NCBI RefSeq assembly: GCF_017654505.1
Contig: NC_054548.1
Location: forward strand, 38,527,545 to 38,591,544
Length of the DNA stretch: 64,000 bases
Origin: Polyodon spathula
Lineage: Eukaryota > Chordata > Actinopteri > Acipenseriformes > Polyodontidae
Reading direction: 5' to 3'
The position numbers and the translations under genes are program-made. Below are positions 10,651 to 22,480 of this stretch, piece after piece. The notes beneath the pieces were generated by a model. The model made no database searches. It saw only the letters and a list, made by a program, of their open reading frames with translations, and had not been told where the DNA came from. The stretch's first letter is position 1. Each line of letters starts with the position of its first letter.

Positions 10651-11852
10651 ACTTCATGAATCACTTTAACAACAAAGTTACTGGCATTAGGAATCAGATA
10701 TTCAACAGATTACCACATTTAGATGCGTCATCAAACTATGCTACTTTTACCTTCGGTCACACTACACCAACCACATTTTTGATCATTTTCCTTCAATTAG
10801 TCAAATGAATCTGGCTAATATAGTTAAGAAGATGAAATCCACTACAAGTGCATTAGATCCTAGCCCTACTCCACTTTTTAAAGAAGTATTCTCCAAAATA
10901 AATACCACAGCATTAAATATTGTTAAAAGCTTTGAGTCTGTGTTTCATTCTTATCATAGCAACAAGACAGCACTTATTAGAATGGTTAATGATGTGTTGT
11001 TATCCTCTGACACAGGTACACCTTTGGTTCTTATACTATTTGATTTAAGTTGACACCGCTGTTTCAATTGATCGCCTTGAAAATCTGGTAGGATTGAGAG
11101 GTTGTGTTCTCTCTTGATTTCAATCCTATCTCTAACAGGTCGCAATTTGTTAAAATAGAGAAGACCTATTTTTTTGTCAGTTCCCATAGGGCTCAATTCT
11201 TGGCCCAAATCTGTTTTCCTTGTATATGCCAGGCAATATTATTTGTAATTAATAACGTTTATAGTACCAGTCTTTCTAACATAAAAAAAAAAATAATGTT
11301 TGAAAACTTTTTAATGCTAAACTCAGATAAAACATAAGTGATGATTCTGGGATCTCAGATTTATTCCTTGGTGGCTTCTCTTATGAACTTATAGATGACA
11401 TGAGAAATGTAGGTGTCCTCTTCGACTCAAATCTTTCTTTTGAGACACAGGAATATTACTAAAATGTAGTTTTATCACCTAAGAAATATTGACAAATTTA
11501 GAAGTATTCTTTCCCATTTTGATACTGAGAGATTGATACATGTTTTTGTGTCTTCTAGAACTGATTATTGTAATGACCTATTCTCTGGTAGTCATAGCCA
11601 TGTTATACATGGAACTTATACAAAATGCTGCAGCTAGAATTTTAACTGGGACCAAGAGACGGGATCACATTACTCCTGTGCTAGCACCTCTGCACTGGCT
11701 TCCAGTCCAACTCAGGATAGATTTTAAGGTGTTGTTTGTAACTTATAAGGCACTAAATGGTCCTGCACCATCGTATTTAAAGAATTTTTTCAATACTATA
11801 TATTTGTAGATGCCAACACAGGTTCACCCCTTGTATTCATGTAGGTTGTGAC

Positions 11853-12379
11853 AAGCCCCTTTCACACTACCATGCTCTACTCGGGTGGTGACCCGGTGTC
11901 ATGCTACGTGATTTCACACTGCTTTTGAAGAAGCAGGGTCAACCTAGATGACAGAAACAAATACACAATGCACGTAGCAATAACCAGAAGCAGCTTGTTA
12001 TGTATGCATCCATCCAAGATTCTCTGGATTGATTTGCTCTCCCAAATGTTGATTAGAGTAAATGTTTCTTCATCCCTGCTGTAATTTGACTCATGGTGTG
12101 TCTCAATCAATTATAATAATAAACAGAAATGCTCCTTGTGGAAGTGGAAGTGAAACCTTCACGCAGGCGTGGCTGTTTGTTATTTCGTCAGCTTCCGAAC
12201 GGCATTATGCATTTTGTCTTGCTCAATCTGCGTCAAACCGTGTCAGCCCATATTTTGAGGTGGGTTTCTGCCATCCAGAGTCAATCTGGGTATGAACCAG
12301 GTATGTGGTTTCACTCTACGCGGGATTGTGACCCGGGTAGCCAGAACCCGGGTAGGAGTGACAGTGTTAAAGGGGTTTT
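11853..12379. mobile_element. Non-autonomous DNA element with CCCCTTT-type inverted ends
   Basis: The left end AAGCCCCTTTCACACT (11853-11868) and the right end AGTGTTAAAGGGGTTT (12363-12378) are imperfect inverted repeats. A CCCGGGT-type motif lies inside both ends (left around 11890, right around 12334-12352). The interior (about 0.5 kb) has no recognisable transposase. It follows the LINE directly. The superfamily is not assigned. Confidence 0.5.
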
Positions 12380-12940
12380 ATAATACACATGTAAACTGCA
12401 GTACACTACAAGACTTGTATATAACATGTATCCCGTGCATATTGCACCGCAATACTTTTAAAAGGGTGGAAAAGGGTGTGTGTAATATTCTGGCATCTAT
12501 GATATAACAAATGTAGTCTGGCCTAACTTAGTAACTTCCTTTCAAATGGATACTGGTGTTTTAACAAACAGTCCATTGTCTTTATTGGTTCACAGAGATA
12601 TTCACTTGTGTGTATATTTTATCCCAGTACCAAGAGGTAAAAAGCCAAAACATCTCAAACCACTATACCCCAGTGGGCCAGTGTAGACCTTTAGGTAGTT
12701 AGTGGTGTCCCTTTGATGGCTTTTGTATTGAAAATGTTGTTCGAAGACACTGTTTCTTTGATAGGGTTGTAAGTCTTTTCCCCCTGTCTAAAACATTTTC
12801 TATTGATTTCTACCTCACAAATTGATTCCACAGCACCATATTTGCCAAGTGATGAAAAAGGCTTTGAGGGTTTGTGGGAATTAGTGTTGGTGTAATTTAT
12901 ATGTGGAAATGGCTTTATTGTGCCTTTTTGGAGTTGATTT
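12380..12940. other. Unrecognised sequence
   Basis: No gene or repeat structure recognised. Confidence 0.4.
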
Positions 12941-13545
12941 GTTTGATTAATTGATTACAGACGGACGCTCAATTGAGACTTTGCTGCCTGATGGGTCTGG
13001 TTGAGAGGAGGGGTAGGGAATGATTTGCTGAGCTGGTCCTCAATCAGCCGGTGGGTGGGTCTCGACCAAGTGTCCGTCAGTTTAAAAACATTTGATGGAG
13101 ATCACTCGGGGCGACTGCAATGCCACGCCACAGGGGAGCTGTGTACACTCAGGAGGAGAGCGTCCGCTCTGCAGGAATGACAGCTACGCAACCCTGAAAC
13201 TGCAAACGGTGCTTGTGAAGGCAATGCCCAGCAAAGGCCGTATGAAGCAGCAGGAGTTGTCATATGAATACTGGCTCATAAGTAGGTTAGTTTAGGGGAT
13301 AGCGATCCCAAGTAATGTATAGCGAGGGTTACTTAGCAGGTTCCTGGAGTGGGACATCTCGTTTAAGGCAAGCACTCTCTTTGTGTTTTTTATAGTTTTT
13401 GTACTGTGTTTTATTTTGCCTTTCATACGGCTTGCTGTATGTGTCCTCTGTGCATTACCATCGCTGGTAATGTCACTACCTTTTGTATTAATAAAACATG
13501 TGTGCCTGTGCTGGCATTTCTACTCCACCTCCCATGTCTCTTTTC
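12941..13545 (+). repeat. LTR-like sequence, unassigned
   Basis: A GC-richer part (12950-13300) is followed by a T-rich stretch, a small hairpin TTACCATCGCTGGTAA (13457-13472) and a polyadenylation-type AATAAA at 13490. The order resembles the U3-R-U5 layout of the solo LTRs elsewhere in this window. A similar GTGTTTTATTT plus TACCAxxxxTGGTA arrangement recurs at 32.4-32.5 kb. I found no TG...CA ends or target duplication, so this stays tentative. Confidence 0.3.
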
Positions 13546-13841
13546 ATATCAGTACAAATGTACAGTATTTTTTCTAAGTAAGTTTCTATTGTTTAGTATT
13601 CTATACTTTAGTATGGAAGTACAGCTATGGCAAAAAGTTTTGCATTACCTACAATTTTATGATTGAAAATAATAATAATAATAATAACACTGTGTAACAA
13701 ATTATTATTATTATTTTTGGTTCCTGGGTAGTAAGTGTTATTTCCTAATTGCTTATGCCTCAAAAGTATAAAAAGTGGCTATTATTCCCCACAAACTTTG
13801 CTTTTGTGACCAGGACAGTCATATTTTGAAATTTACCTATT

Positions 13842-13928
13842 TTCCAGAACATTCCAGATAGATTCAGTGCTGAGTAAACTTGGAGTAACTTCTAGAACTT
13901 TCTAGTAATATAAATAGTAGTATAAATA
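13842..13928 (+). promoter_or_regulatory. Heat-shock-element-like motifs and TATA boxes
   Basis: TTCCAGAACATTCCAGAT at 13842-13859 fits the alternating TTCnnGAAnnTTCnnGAn pattern of heat-shock elements with a single deviation in the last unit. CTTCTAGAACTTTCT around 13890-13902 is a perfect three-unit TTCnnGAAnnTTC. TATAAATA occurs at 13909 and 13921, about 20-30 bases downstream, followed by the broken reading frame from about 14012. Another TATAAAAA lies at 13767. The spacing is that of a heat-inducible RNA polymerase II promoter. Activity is inference. Confidence 0.5.
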
Positions 13929-14011
13929 CAGGGGACTTAAGCCCACCAGTTCAGTTTAGTTCCAGCTGCCTAAGTGGATACATATCTGCATTTTTCTGAG
14001 ATGGCAACAAG

Positions 14012-14396
14012 AGGCTGCAATGGTGGCATTCCTGATGGGTCTCCAAGGCTGTTTTACCAAGTTTCCCTGCTATCTTTGCCTTTGGGACAGCAGGGACACC
14101 AAGGCGCACTGCCGCAGGCGGGACTAGCCACAGCGGACCGAGTTCTCTGTGGGGAGGAACAACGTCAAGTGGGAGCCACTAGTGGACCCCCAGAAGGTGC
14201 TGATGCCACCACTGCGCATCAAATTGGGCCTTATGAAACAATTTGTCAGAGCTCTAGATAAGGAGTCGGCAGCCTTCAAGTACCTTCAAGACTTCTTCCC
14301 TAAGCTGTCTGAGGCAAAGGTCAAAGCCGGTGTCTTCGTTGGACCACAGATAAAGAAGATCCTGGAGTGTAATGAATTATTGTCAGTTTTTCATTA
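14012..14396 (+). pseudogene. Fragment of a widespread uncharacterised protein, inside a TIR element
   Basis: One frame from about 14012 reads FLMGLQGCFTKFPCYLCLWD, then (after one in-frame TAG at 14125) RTEFSVGRNNVKWEPLVDPQ, VLMPPLRIKLGLMKQFVRAL, FKYLQDFFPKLSEAKVKAG and FVGPQIKKILECNE, before diverging and stopping at the TAA at 14394-14396. I recognise this as a family found as uncharacterised proteins in many fish and arthropod genomes, with a Cys-x2-Cys then His-rich segment followed by the 'VDPQKVLMPPLHIKLGLMK' block. Its function is unknown to me. Only the middle of the family's length is present, and the C-terminal part is missing. It is carried between Tc1-style ends, so it is probably a captured or internally deleted fragment. 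Confidence 0.65.
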
Positions 14397-14469
14397 AGTA
14401 TATGGAAAACTATGAAGCTAAATTAGTTAATTCTATAGGGTGATGCAAAACGTTTGGCCATAGCTGTAT

Positions 14470-15835
14470 AGTCTATTATAAAAAAAAAAAAAAAACTATT
14501 ATTATATTATAATTGTATCAGGTTACTTTCAATTAATTGTATCTCAAATGGGAGTGTGATCATTTCATAAAAGGAAAGCTGCATTTCCCTGACTTATCCA
14601 TGCATGGAGTATTCTCATGAGTTGTTCTGAGGTTCCTTTTCTCTATTAAATACACATTGGATTCCATTAAGGTCAGAAAGTCAATACGCAGCATACATAT
14701 GACTTAAATGAAACGCAACCCATAAACTTTCCCCAAGCATCTGCAAATGCTATCGACTGAAATATGAAGATGATGTTGAATGGATGTCTAAATTGAACAA
14801 TACATAAATAAATCACAACACATTGCTGTTCTACTGGCAAAACTTAAAGGAATTAAAACCACAGTCTTTGCAGCAATATGAGATAATGAACTACATGTCT
14901 GATTTTTGATTAATAGCATGAAAACAGTGATGTAATTTGAAATAAGGCCAATATTCTGCAACTAAATTGGCCTGCCATGGTTTGCTAGTGTAGAAATGCT
15001 CTATGTTAAAACAGGTCACTTTTTTAATTCACTACATATTCCATTTTAATAATTTACTATATTGAATTAAATGGCTGTCTATGTTTAATTTTAATAGGCA
15101 GGATAATGGAGGGCACGATGCTTAATTTAAATGGCCATTAACAATAAAAGTCGCTTTACCTCATAAACAACACTAATGCTGCATTTCCAACTGTACCATG
15201 AAACCCAGCTGCAGAAGTAGAAGCCATTTACTTTTCTGCAGGTATGATACTTGCTGCTATGTGCACCTAAGCATACAGGTCCCTATTTTCATATGAATGC
15301 AGGTGTAGTCAGGACTGCAAGCCCTCATTTTCATAAATGACTAAGTATTTAATTAGGGGTTTGAGCATGCTAGTCTAGATGGCTAAATTCTCTCCTACAG
15401 GTAACATTGGATTTAGACGTGTCAATGTAGGTGTGATTTTCAAAACCTGTAGTCACTAACTTGCTCACTGACTAGGCGGGATATCAGTTAGGATTGTAAT
15501 GAGTAGACAGGGCTCAGAATCGCCTAAATGTAGTTCTTTAGGCATTTAAAATAGCCATCTGCTCTTCTGAAAAAGGTGTTACATTAAATGGCTGCAAACC
15601 CCAATACAACTGGAGAGTCTGCCGCTCCGGTTTTGGAGAAAATATAAAAAAACAGAACACCACATTTTCGTCTGAGAAAGTAGAAATACTTCTTCATTTG
15701 TATAAAACATTCCTTCAAGGCAAAGGATCGCCAGATCCCGCGACAATACAAAAAAGATGTTGAAACCCACAATTCTATACAATTGTCCTTTTGTTTTTGT
15801 GACAACTGTGTAGTTTTTGGAAAACATATATATTT
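14470..15835. other. Unrecognised sequence, repeat-poor
   Basis: Apart from a poly-A run near 14480 there is no clear repeat. The part around 14930-15440 is moderately complex, without repeat hallmarks, and could hold conserved non-coding DNA, which only an alignment would show. The antisense frames at 15579-16080 have no recognisable domain. Confidence 0.4.
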
Positions 15836-16314
15836 TGTGGCAGGGTATATCCCTGCCTGGAAAAAATGTGTTGGGGTTTGGCAGGGATAGGGTTAATTTC
15901 TGTCCCTGCCAGAGAAATTTGTGTGTGTGGTTGTGTTTGCACAGCCACAGGTGTAATTAGTTTAGTTAATTTAATTGATACCTGTTTTATAGTTTTATAC
16001 TGTAATAAGCAGGCAGGTATTTCAACCAGGCAAAAAAGTTTGTTCTGGGCAGTCTCTAGTTTGTGGGAAGAGACTGTCATTTGTGGTGAAACCTGTGTGG
16101 ATGTCTAAAAGGTAGTGTGTGTTTAAAAACTCTTTTGTGTAAATGGCTTAGTGTCTGATTTGTAGTTGGAAAAGTGAAGAAAAGTTTAGTTAGTGCTCGT
16201 TTTCAGTTGTCTTTTATTTTCTGTAAATAATAAAAACTGCACCAAAGTGCCTAAAAACGTCAACTTTTGTGTCTGGGTCTGCATTAAAAGGGGCTATGAA
16301 CCTTAAAACAAGGA
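15836..16314 (+). mobile_element. Solo LTR-like element, TGTGGCAGGG type
   Basis: It starts TGTGGCAGGGTATATCCCTG, with an internal short palindrome. It has a polyadenylation-type AATAA/AATAAAA near 16228-16236 and ends somewhere around 16290-16314. The start matches the LTR at 44345 and, on the other strand, those ending at 24181 and 54624. The right border and target duplication could not be fixed. The promoter is not evident. Members of this LTR group in the window carry no internal coding sequence. Confidence 0.55.
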
Positions 16315-17634
16315 AAATCATTCATGCCCAGCCACTTAAGTCACTATTTGGATATGGTAGACTGGCTTATACCAGAGTTGTCTTTGATGGATCTTTGATA
16401 TGGAGGAAGATATTTTATGCCAAAATGAAAAATAAATACATGAATAAAAGACATGTATGTATTTCTATGTTTATTCATGTATATATTCATGCGCATTGTG
16501 GAGTTCTCCAAATCCTCTTATAGCTCCTCACATAAATGCAATATTGCTTATGTATTAAGTAAAAAATTACTATTAGTCTGATCTGTAAGGTCCAAAAAAT
16601 GAATACAGGATCTGTGTAATCTAGCAAAAGGATACCTCTTCCTCCTCCTCATTATTCTCCTTCTCCCTGTCTGCACCACAACTATTTAGAAAAAAAAAAA
16701 AAATCTGTCACCCTCTCTTTCAAAAGGATAGTGAATTGTCTATCTTTTAAACAATAGTAACTGAAGTTATATCAAGTAGAAGCACATGTAACTCGGAGAT
16801 CGCACGTGAATAACTTATAATAGATGGACGACTAAATCCTTGGAAGCGCCTAAAAGAAGATCTTCGAAATCACACACACGAGTCACCCGTCTAAACAACT
16901 AACAAGACAGCTTATGTACGCTTAAATCCCTTAGTCATGTACAAAAATAGGGCTCACAGTCTACTTTCATTAGGTCACTTCATCCATCATATTGATTTGG
17001 AAAGAGCAATTTCCACCATACATGTCTCTGAATTAGGCCTCTGATATATTGTACCAAATCAAATAGCAGATGGAAATGTTGATGCCCCATAAGGGTAGAA
17101 AATTGAAATTTTAAATAAATATATGAGTAATACAAATACAGTAAATAAAATCTTGTGGAGAGTATTTGTTCAAGGTTATCTAAATATCGTACAACTTAGT
17201 GATATGCTTGTGCTTTAAATACTGATGTAGGAAGTATCTGAATGTTTATAATTAACTTTGCATGTTATTTGTTGTCAGTTTTGCCAGGAGATGATTATGA
17301 TGGCTTTATCAATGCAGTACCAAAGTACATTTGTTGATAGGAAATGAATTGTATATTAAGCGACAGAAATATTACTTTCAGTTTTAATATACTTCTGTTC
17401 ACTGTGTGTTTGGAGAAATTCCAAGCAAGTGCTGAATCAACACAGGAAATAAAATATTAACTCACACCATCTCCTTTAGTTTCTTGCTAAATGGTTGTCA
17501 GAGAGCTACCTGCAGTTGAACATTCTAAAAACATACATTACTACAATAATATGGGTGAGATTTTTTTTTTTTTCAACTGTATTATTTCTGTGTTCATGAA
17601 ATAAACATGTAGCATTTCTGACTAATATATGTAT

Positions 17635-17637
<3 letters not shown>
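16315..17637. other. Unrecognised AT-rich sequence
   Basis: Contains a CTCCTCCTC-type pyrimidine stretch near 16636-16675. No gene, transposon end or RNA structure recognised. Confidence 0.45.

Positions 17638-17668
<31 letters not shown>
17638..17668. repeat. Poly-T tract
   Basis: About 31 consecutive T residues. This could be the poly-A tail of an antisense retroposon, but no retroposon body was recognised on its right side. Confidence 0.95.
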
Positions 17669-17673
<5 letters not shown>

Positions 17674-19023
17674 AGGCTCTGATTATCTTTTCGGTTTCTG
17701 GTGAATCACATCAATTACGTATGTGTTTTCAAATGTCATCTTGGATGAAGCTTCTGGTTCATTGTCCGGCAGGATGGTTACATTTCTACCCATATACTCT
17801 CAGGCTTTTATCTATCTGACAAGGATTGGAATTTGTTTACTTTTGTCATCCAAGTAACTATTTTGTCCAGACAGTGGCACGTAAGCAAAGCCCACATCAT
17901 CATACTGTTTTCTCAAAATATAAGCCCCGCAAGCAGACAAAAAAATCTAGGCTTGCCTCTGCAAGAAAAACTGGCATGCTTCTTGCTTTGTATCCTAAAA
18001 TGTACTGAAATTATTTAGCATATGTTAGGATCCTTGATTAACCTAGCAATCAGTTTTGGAACTTAGGTACTGGGTTCAATACCCTGATGCTTTGAGCCAA
18101 TAATCAATTTATCTCTTAGAACATGTAGATGTGACCACATAAGGCAAAAACCCTTAAAAATTTCTGTGTTGTGATTGAGGCATTAGGATGTCAACCTCAA
18201 GCGGGATTCGACCAATCCTAGCATGGATATGGATAGGGTATGCGTGTCTGTGTGTGTGTGTTTATGCTAATTGAATGCAAATTTGTGCTTCCCTAAATTG
18301 ATGTCTCTAATACGTATAAATATGTGACTGTGCTGTGCTTTTGTGGTCATTTTTCCAATTACTGTTTTCACAGATCTATTCAGTTATATAAAAAAAAAAG
18401 AGTAAAGAATAAATGTAACATACTCACTGCATACAAACAAAGCATCATTTCTAACAAGCAGCGAGTGGAACACAGCAGGACCGAGCTGTGACCAGACACC
18501 TGCTGTTTTGCATTTACATAGAGTTAAACACTAAGGTAATTAGTGCTCAGAAATACACTAAAATATTCAGATAGTATTTTATTATTTAAAATGTTAAGTA
18601 TTAAGGGAAAAAAAAAAAAAAAAAAACTTTGCTTTATGATCTAGCCCAAGGATATTGCATAATGGTGTAGTCACACTACTTTCAGGTGACAACAACAAGT
18701 TCTCCAAAATGATTTTACAGGAAATTCTTATTGGGTCAAGTTTTCTGTAATGTTAACATTTTAACGGCAATATGTAAGAAATCACTGAGGAATTGTCTTA
18801 CTGCACATCCTGGAATGGGTTGTTTCACTTATAACATTTGCTTTTCTTGAGAATAATTACACAAGATAGCTTTTTTTTTCAGGATAAAAAGAAGAAATGT
18901 ATTACGTATCCTTGCACCTTTCATTGAGAACACTATTCAGATTTATACCAGTTCTCAGACACCTTTATAAAAATACCTTAGGACTATTCAATTGAACACT
19001 TGACATAGTTTTAAAGTCTGGGC
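17669..19023. other. Unrecognised sequence
   Basis: Includes a short (TG)n tract near 18245-18260 and a poly-A run at 18608-18626. No gene recognised. Confidence 0.45.
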
Positions 19024-19110
19024 CAGGGGTACTCAATAGGTGGACTCCGAACCAAATCCGGACCGCAAGTACATTTTGACCGGGCTGGCAAGTCATATGT
19101 CAATCTCTGT
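19024..19110 (+). mobile_element. hAT-type terminal fragment
   Basis: CAGGGGTACTCAATAGG at 19024-19040, followed by GAACC...GGACCGCAAGTA, has the look of the terminal repeat and subterminal region of hAT (Charlie-like) elements. No opposite end was found within the next kilobases, so it is a one-ended remnant. The 106-codon frame at 19117-19437 shows no transposase motif. Confidence 0.45.
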
Positions 19111-21778
19111 TTTTACTTGCATTCACATTGGAAATACTGTACTGTACTACTTGTGTGTGTGAAACTTCACTTTGCAAGTAATGGTAGCACAACGGACAAC
19201 CCCCAGCCACGGCAGATATCGCACAATTCCACAATCCATCAAAATGTGCTATGTGTGCAAAGCTTAGCAATAAGTATGCTGATTCTATTGCCGATTAAAA
19301 TTGTCAAATTCTGCTTACAACACATGCAGTTAAAATGTTTCCTGTCTTACATATATGCAAATCACATCATGTGTGTGGATATTCATTCTGCAAGAAGAAC
19401 ATTATTAATATTAATATCAGTGTTCTGTTCTGACTGATGCAAATCTTTGTCTCTATTGCTCTTGCTGAGTTCACCTGTAACTCAAGTCCCTTGAGGACCT
19501 GCCACTTCTCCCACTTACTGTATTAGCTGATTATAAATGTACTGAATGTCAAATTTCTGTATTTTTTTGTTATTTGTAAGGTGTTTTTTATTTTTAATTA
19601 GCTTGAAAGAGAAAGCACAGTGATTTTTCAGTTCATTTTTTTTCTTCTTGTGCTTCAGTTTTGTTTGCTACATTTTGCTTTGTTTTTTCAATAGCCAAAC
19701 ACAATGTTTGACTCTGCTAACAAAGACACATAAGAATACAGTAGTTCTAATAATACAATTCTACGGTTATGGCAGGGAAAAAGGCAGTAAGAAGGCAGGA
19801 TAGTAAAAATGAGACAGTTTTGATTCCCCCAAAACTCCTTTAATCCTAGTGAAGAATTCGCAAACCAACAATATGTGTAATAACTATATTTGTGCAGGTC
19901 TGTGTTTGTTTGTCAGTATGGGGATAGGGTGAAAATGTGCTCTGGAACTTGACCTTGCTGTAACCAAGAATTTTGGACCTTCACTAAAATAACGCGTTGT
20001 CTAGGCTAATGTTTTTTTTTTTTGTTTGTTTCAACTAGTCATTAAAACATGTATTATTATTAATGGATAGTGATGTTAATAGATCAGTTAAGTGAGTTGG
20101 TCTGTGATGTCACAGCCATGCAATTAAAGGCCATGTTCAGCCAATCACAGCGCTTAATTTATCCAAGCCATTTTATAAAGTGCATTTTGACACTGGGGTT
20201 ACACAGGAACATGTATTTTCCTAATCCCATTGTATATCTTAACTCCTTGCTTCTCTATCTAGTTTACACAAAATAACTGTATTCTAAAAAAATGTGGAAA
20301 AATAAATCAAAAATACTTCATTATCTTATTAGAGTGTATTAAGAATTTTGAAATAATGCATTAGGCCATCTACTTTTGGGAAACATTGTCATTATGTGGG
20401 GTTTTTTAACATCAGGAGCCCAGATGAAGCTGGTTAACGGCTTACTACAGTATTCACTGTAATGAATGCTGGGAGAAACTGCATATCTGTCAAAAAGTAT
20501 AGGTTTGAAATAAACACTATTATCCTTTTTCTGTTGATAAACCGTGGACTTTCGCAAAAAAACAGGATAATGCAGAAGATGCTAAACAACGCCCTGCTCA
20601 ACTGTTCAAGAGATTCTCTTGTCAGGCCGTCTACCCCCCATAAAAAGCAGTGGTTTAAGAAGGGTAAGGGAAACGTGCTAATGAGGAGACAGCAAATAGC
20701 CTTGCTTCTTAAAGTGATACCCTGCTCAAAAGATACACTTTGCTTACAGTGTGTGTGTTCACACAAACACCACTTTCAACTACAACTGCCAGCATAGAAA
20801 GATAGGACTTACCCAGGCCAACCAAGCCAATCCAATAGAACAATTATTACTGTATTACGTTTTGGTTTGTGTTTTGGTTCATGAAGAACACACAGTGAGT
20901 TTAAAACCATCGTATTCTGACCTTCAGTGGAACAATAGAAACCTGCTAACAGAAAAAAAAAATACCATAAATAACTGAAACATATATTTAAGATGTTAAG
21001 CTTTTACCTCCTCTATTTTATTAATAAAACATATGTATTCTGTGGACACAAATAAAAAAAAGACTAATTAATTGGTCCCCATTTATTCATAGAAAATCAA
21101 TTAGCTAATTTTACCTTAATTAGAAACCAATTAATGGAATCGCTGGTTGTAGACACAGTACAGAAAGCAGAACCTGCATGAAACTTTTAATGTTGATACA
21201 CTGCTGTGCTCACGTTAAGCTTTTTTAAAAGTGGGTTTCTTACCATGTGTGCCCCACAAAGCAACCTTCCTTCGAATACATGTTTTCATTATTTATAACA
21301 GGATTTAAATTTCAATGAGTTCTTTTGTATTAAAATAATTGGGTATTTAATTACATTCAGATTAATAGAAAAAAAGGCCTGAGAATGTAACCAAAAATGT
21401 AATCCAAAGTAATTAGAAACCCTTTGGTTACTTTAGGTCACTTGGTTCTTGTTCCTCTTAACATGGCTTGGGTCCAGTCTGTAACTGGACAGCTAAGAAG
21501 CTGTTCACTATGCATTAATATCCAATAAGGCAAAATAGATGATTCCTACTGAGTTTTTTTTTTAAACATAAAAACATATTTAAATGTATGTTTACAAGAG
21601 GTGTGCTGAGTACTCAGATTATACACGTATCTGTTATGATTACCATAAAAATCATTTTATAGGTCGCACTAGTGTAAAAGTCACCCCCCCCCCCTTTTTG
21701 AAACTTCAATTTTATGAAAACACCTTTTCTGTGTTTAAAATAATTTTTTCCAATATCTTTTTTTTTTTCATACGTGCT
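19111..21778. other. Unrecognised AT-rich sequence
   Basis: Long frames on both strands at 20434-20797 overlap each other and carry no motif. A poly-C run sits near 21684-21694. No transposon ends or genes recognised. Confidence 0.4.
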
Positions 21779-22116
21779 TGTGAGTAGGACGACTTTGTTG
21801 GTGACATCAGGCTAGGAAATGAATGCAACACAACAGCAAGTATAACAGGATGAAACTGAGACGCTACAGCGCTCAGAGTTTTATTAAACAAAATAAACAC
21901 TTAAATAAACATAAAAACAAAACAAGTATCTTGCTGGTTGTTTCAACAAGAGTAGCAATTATTTTCGTTATAGTTATTATTTTACCGCCTCTCTGACTCG
22001 CGTTCTCATCCCTATGCAGTAAAAACTGTAGGTTCTTATAGTGGTGTCCGAGGGTATAACTAGCTATAAATTATCCTATTAACCCCTCTGTCATTTTTGC
22101 GTGGGTTTAATAATTC

Positions 22117-22405
22117 GGTAACACTTTATATTAAGGTAATGCTTATTAATGTTTTATACAATATAGCATAGATACTTAACTATATTATAGTCTGTTAATA
22201 AAGCATTATAGGCAGTTTATAACCATGCAATAGCAAAAGTCGGAATTACGTTTAAACATCCCAAAGTACAATAGGTGGCCAAAAACCATTCCCTTTATAA
22301 AAACATAACTCCGTCTATGCCTATTGCATGGTTAAACATCTCAAAGTACAATAGGTGTCTAAAAACTGCCCCCTTTATAAAACTGTAATTCTGACTATGG
22401 ATAGT
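22117..22405 (+). repeat. Miniature element inside the LTR, with tandem 80-bp units
   Basis: It begins GGTAACACTTTATATTAAGG, a common fish DNA-transposon-like end. Two similar units (about 22250-22318 and 22331-22400) share CAAAGTACAATAGGTG and CCCTTTATAAAA. A 13-base exact inverted repeat, AACCATGCAATAG at 22221-22233 and its complement at 22321-22333, flanks the first unit. The right end is not resolved. Confidence 0.45.
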
Positions 22406-22480
22406 GAAGAAAGAAACAAGGACCAGGGGTCACAAATGGAGATTAGACAAAGGGGCATTCAGAACAGAAAATAGGAGTAC
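22405..22480 (+). mobile_element. CR1-type LINE 3' fragment
   Basis: The stretch GGGGTCACAAATGGAGATTA, followed by GACAAAGGGGCATTCAGAAC and AGAAAATAGG, resembles the 3' coding end of vertebrate CR1-like LINEs. The matching far 3' tail of such an element is separately present at 39.63-39.75 kb. It stops where the palindrome begins. Confidence 0.5.

Larger units (their letters stand above)
9661..11809 (+). pseudogene. L2/Maui-type LINE ORF2 relic (reverse transcriptase), with nested insertions
   Basis: Pieces of an L2-like ORF2 occur in order. The pre-RT segment has LDTIAPYKIKKV and SPWFNDTTR (9716-9800). The early RT segment reads SALDPSPTPLFKE (10849-10886). A later part reads NKTALIRMVNDVLLSSDTGT then LILFDLS (10960-11051). 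NFLMLNSDKT is at 11303-11335. The C-terminal connection reads LIQNAAARILTGTKRRDHIT then LHWLPVQLRIDFKVLF and YKALNGPAPSYLKNF (11615-11790). These match the usual L2 order. Several core RT blocks, including the YADD region, are deleted, and shifts are frequent. The relic is interrupted at about 9940-10240 by another LINE's 3' end and at about 10385-10650 by a SINE, showing it was already resident when those inserted. Confidence 0.85.
13622..14469 (+). mobile_element. Tc1-style TIR element carrying a promoter-like region and captured reading frame
   Basis: The ends are inverted repeats: left TA-CAGCTATGGCAAAAAG... (from 13622) and right ...GTTTGGCCATAGCTG-TA (to 14469), matching over about 28 positions with few differences, each flanked by TA. 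TA target sites and CAG-type ends suggest the Tc1/mariner superfamily. No transposase is present. The inside holds 13721-13819 (also found, inverted, at 22726-22824 with about two mismatches), heat-shock-element-like and TATA motifs, and a broken reading frame, each listed separately. Related ends occur at 48.95-49.36 kb and near 38.5-38.6 kb, so it belongs to a dispersed family. Confidence 0.75.

Noticed and set aside
20434..20797. 111- and 110-codon frames on opposite strands
   Set aside because: They overlap each other, carry no recognisable domain, and have no promoter or splice context; chance frames.
22250..22400. CRISPR-like repeat array
   Set aside because: Only two imperfect units in a vertebrate-type genome; this is an internal tandem duplication of a miniature element.
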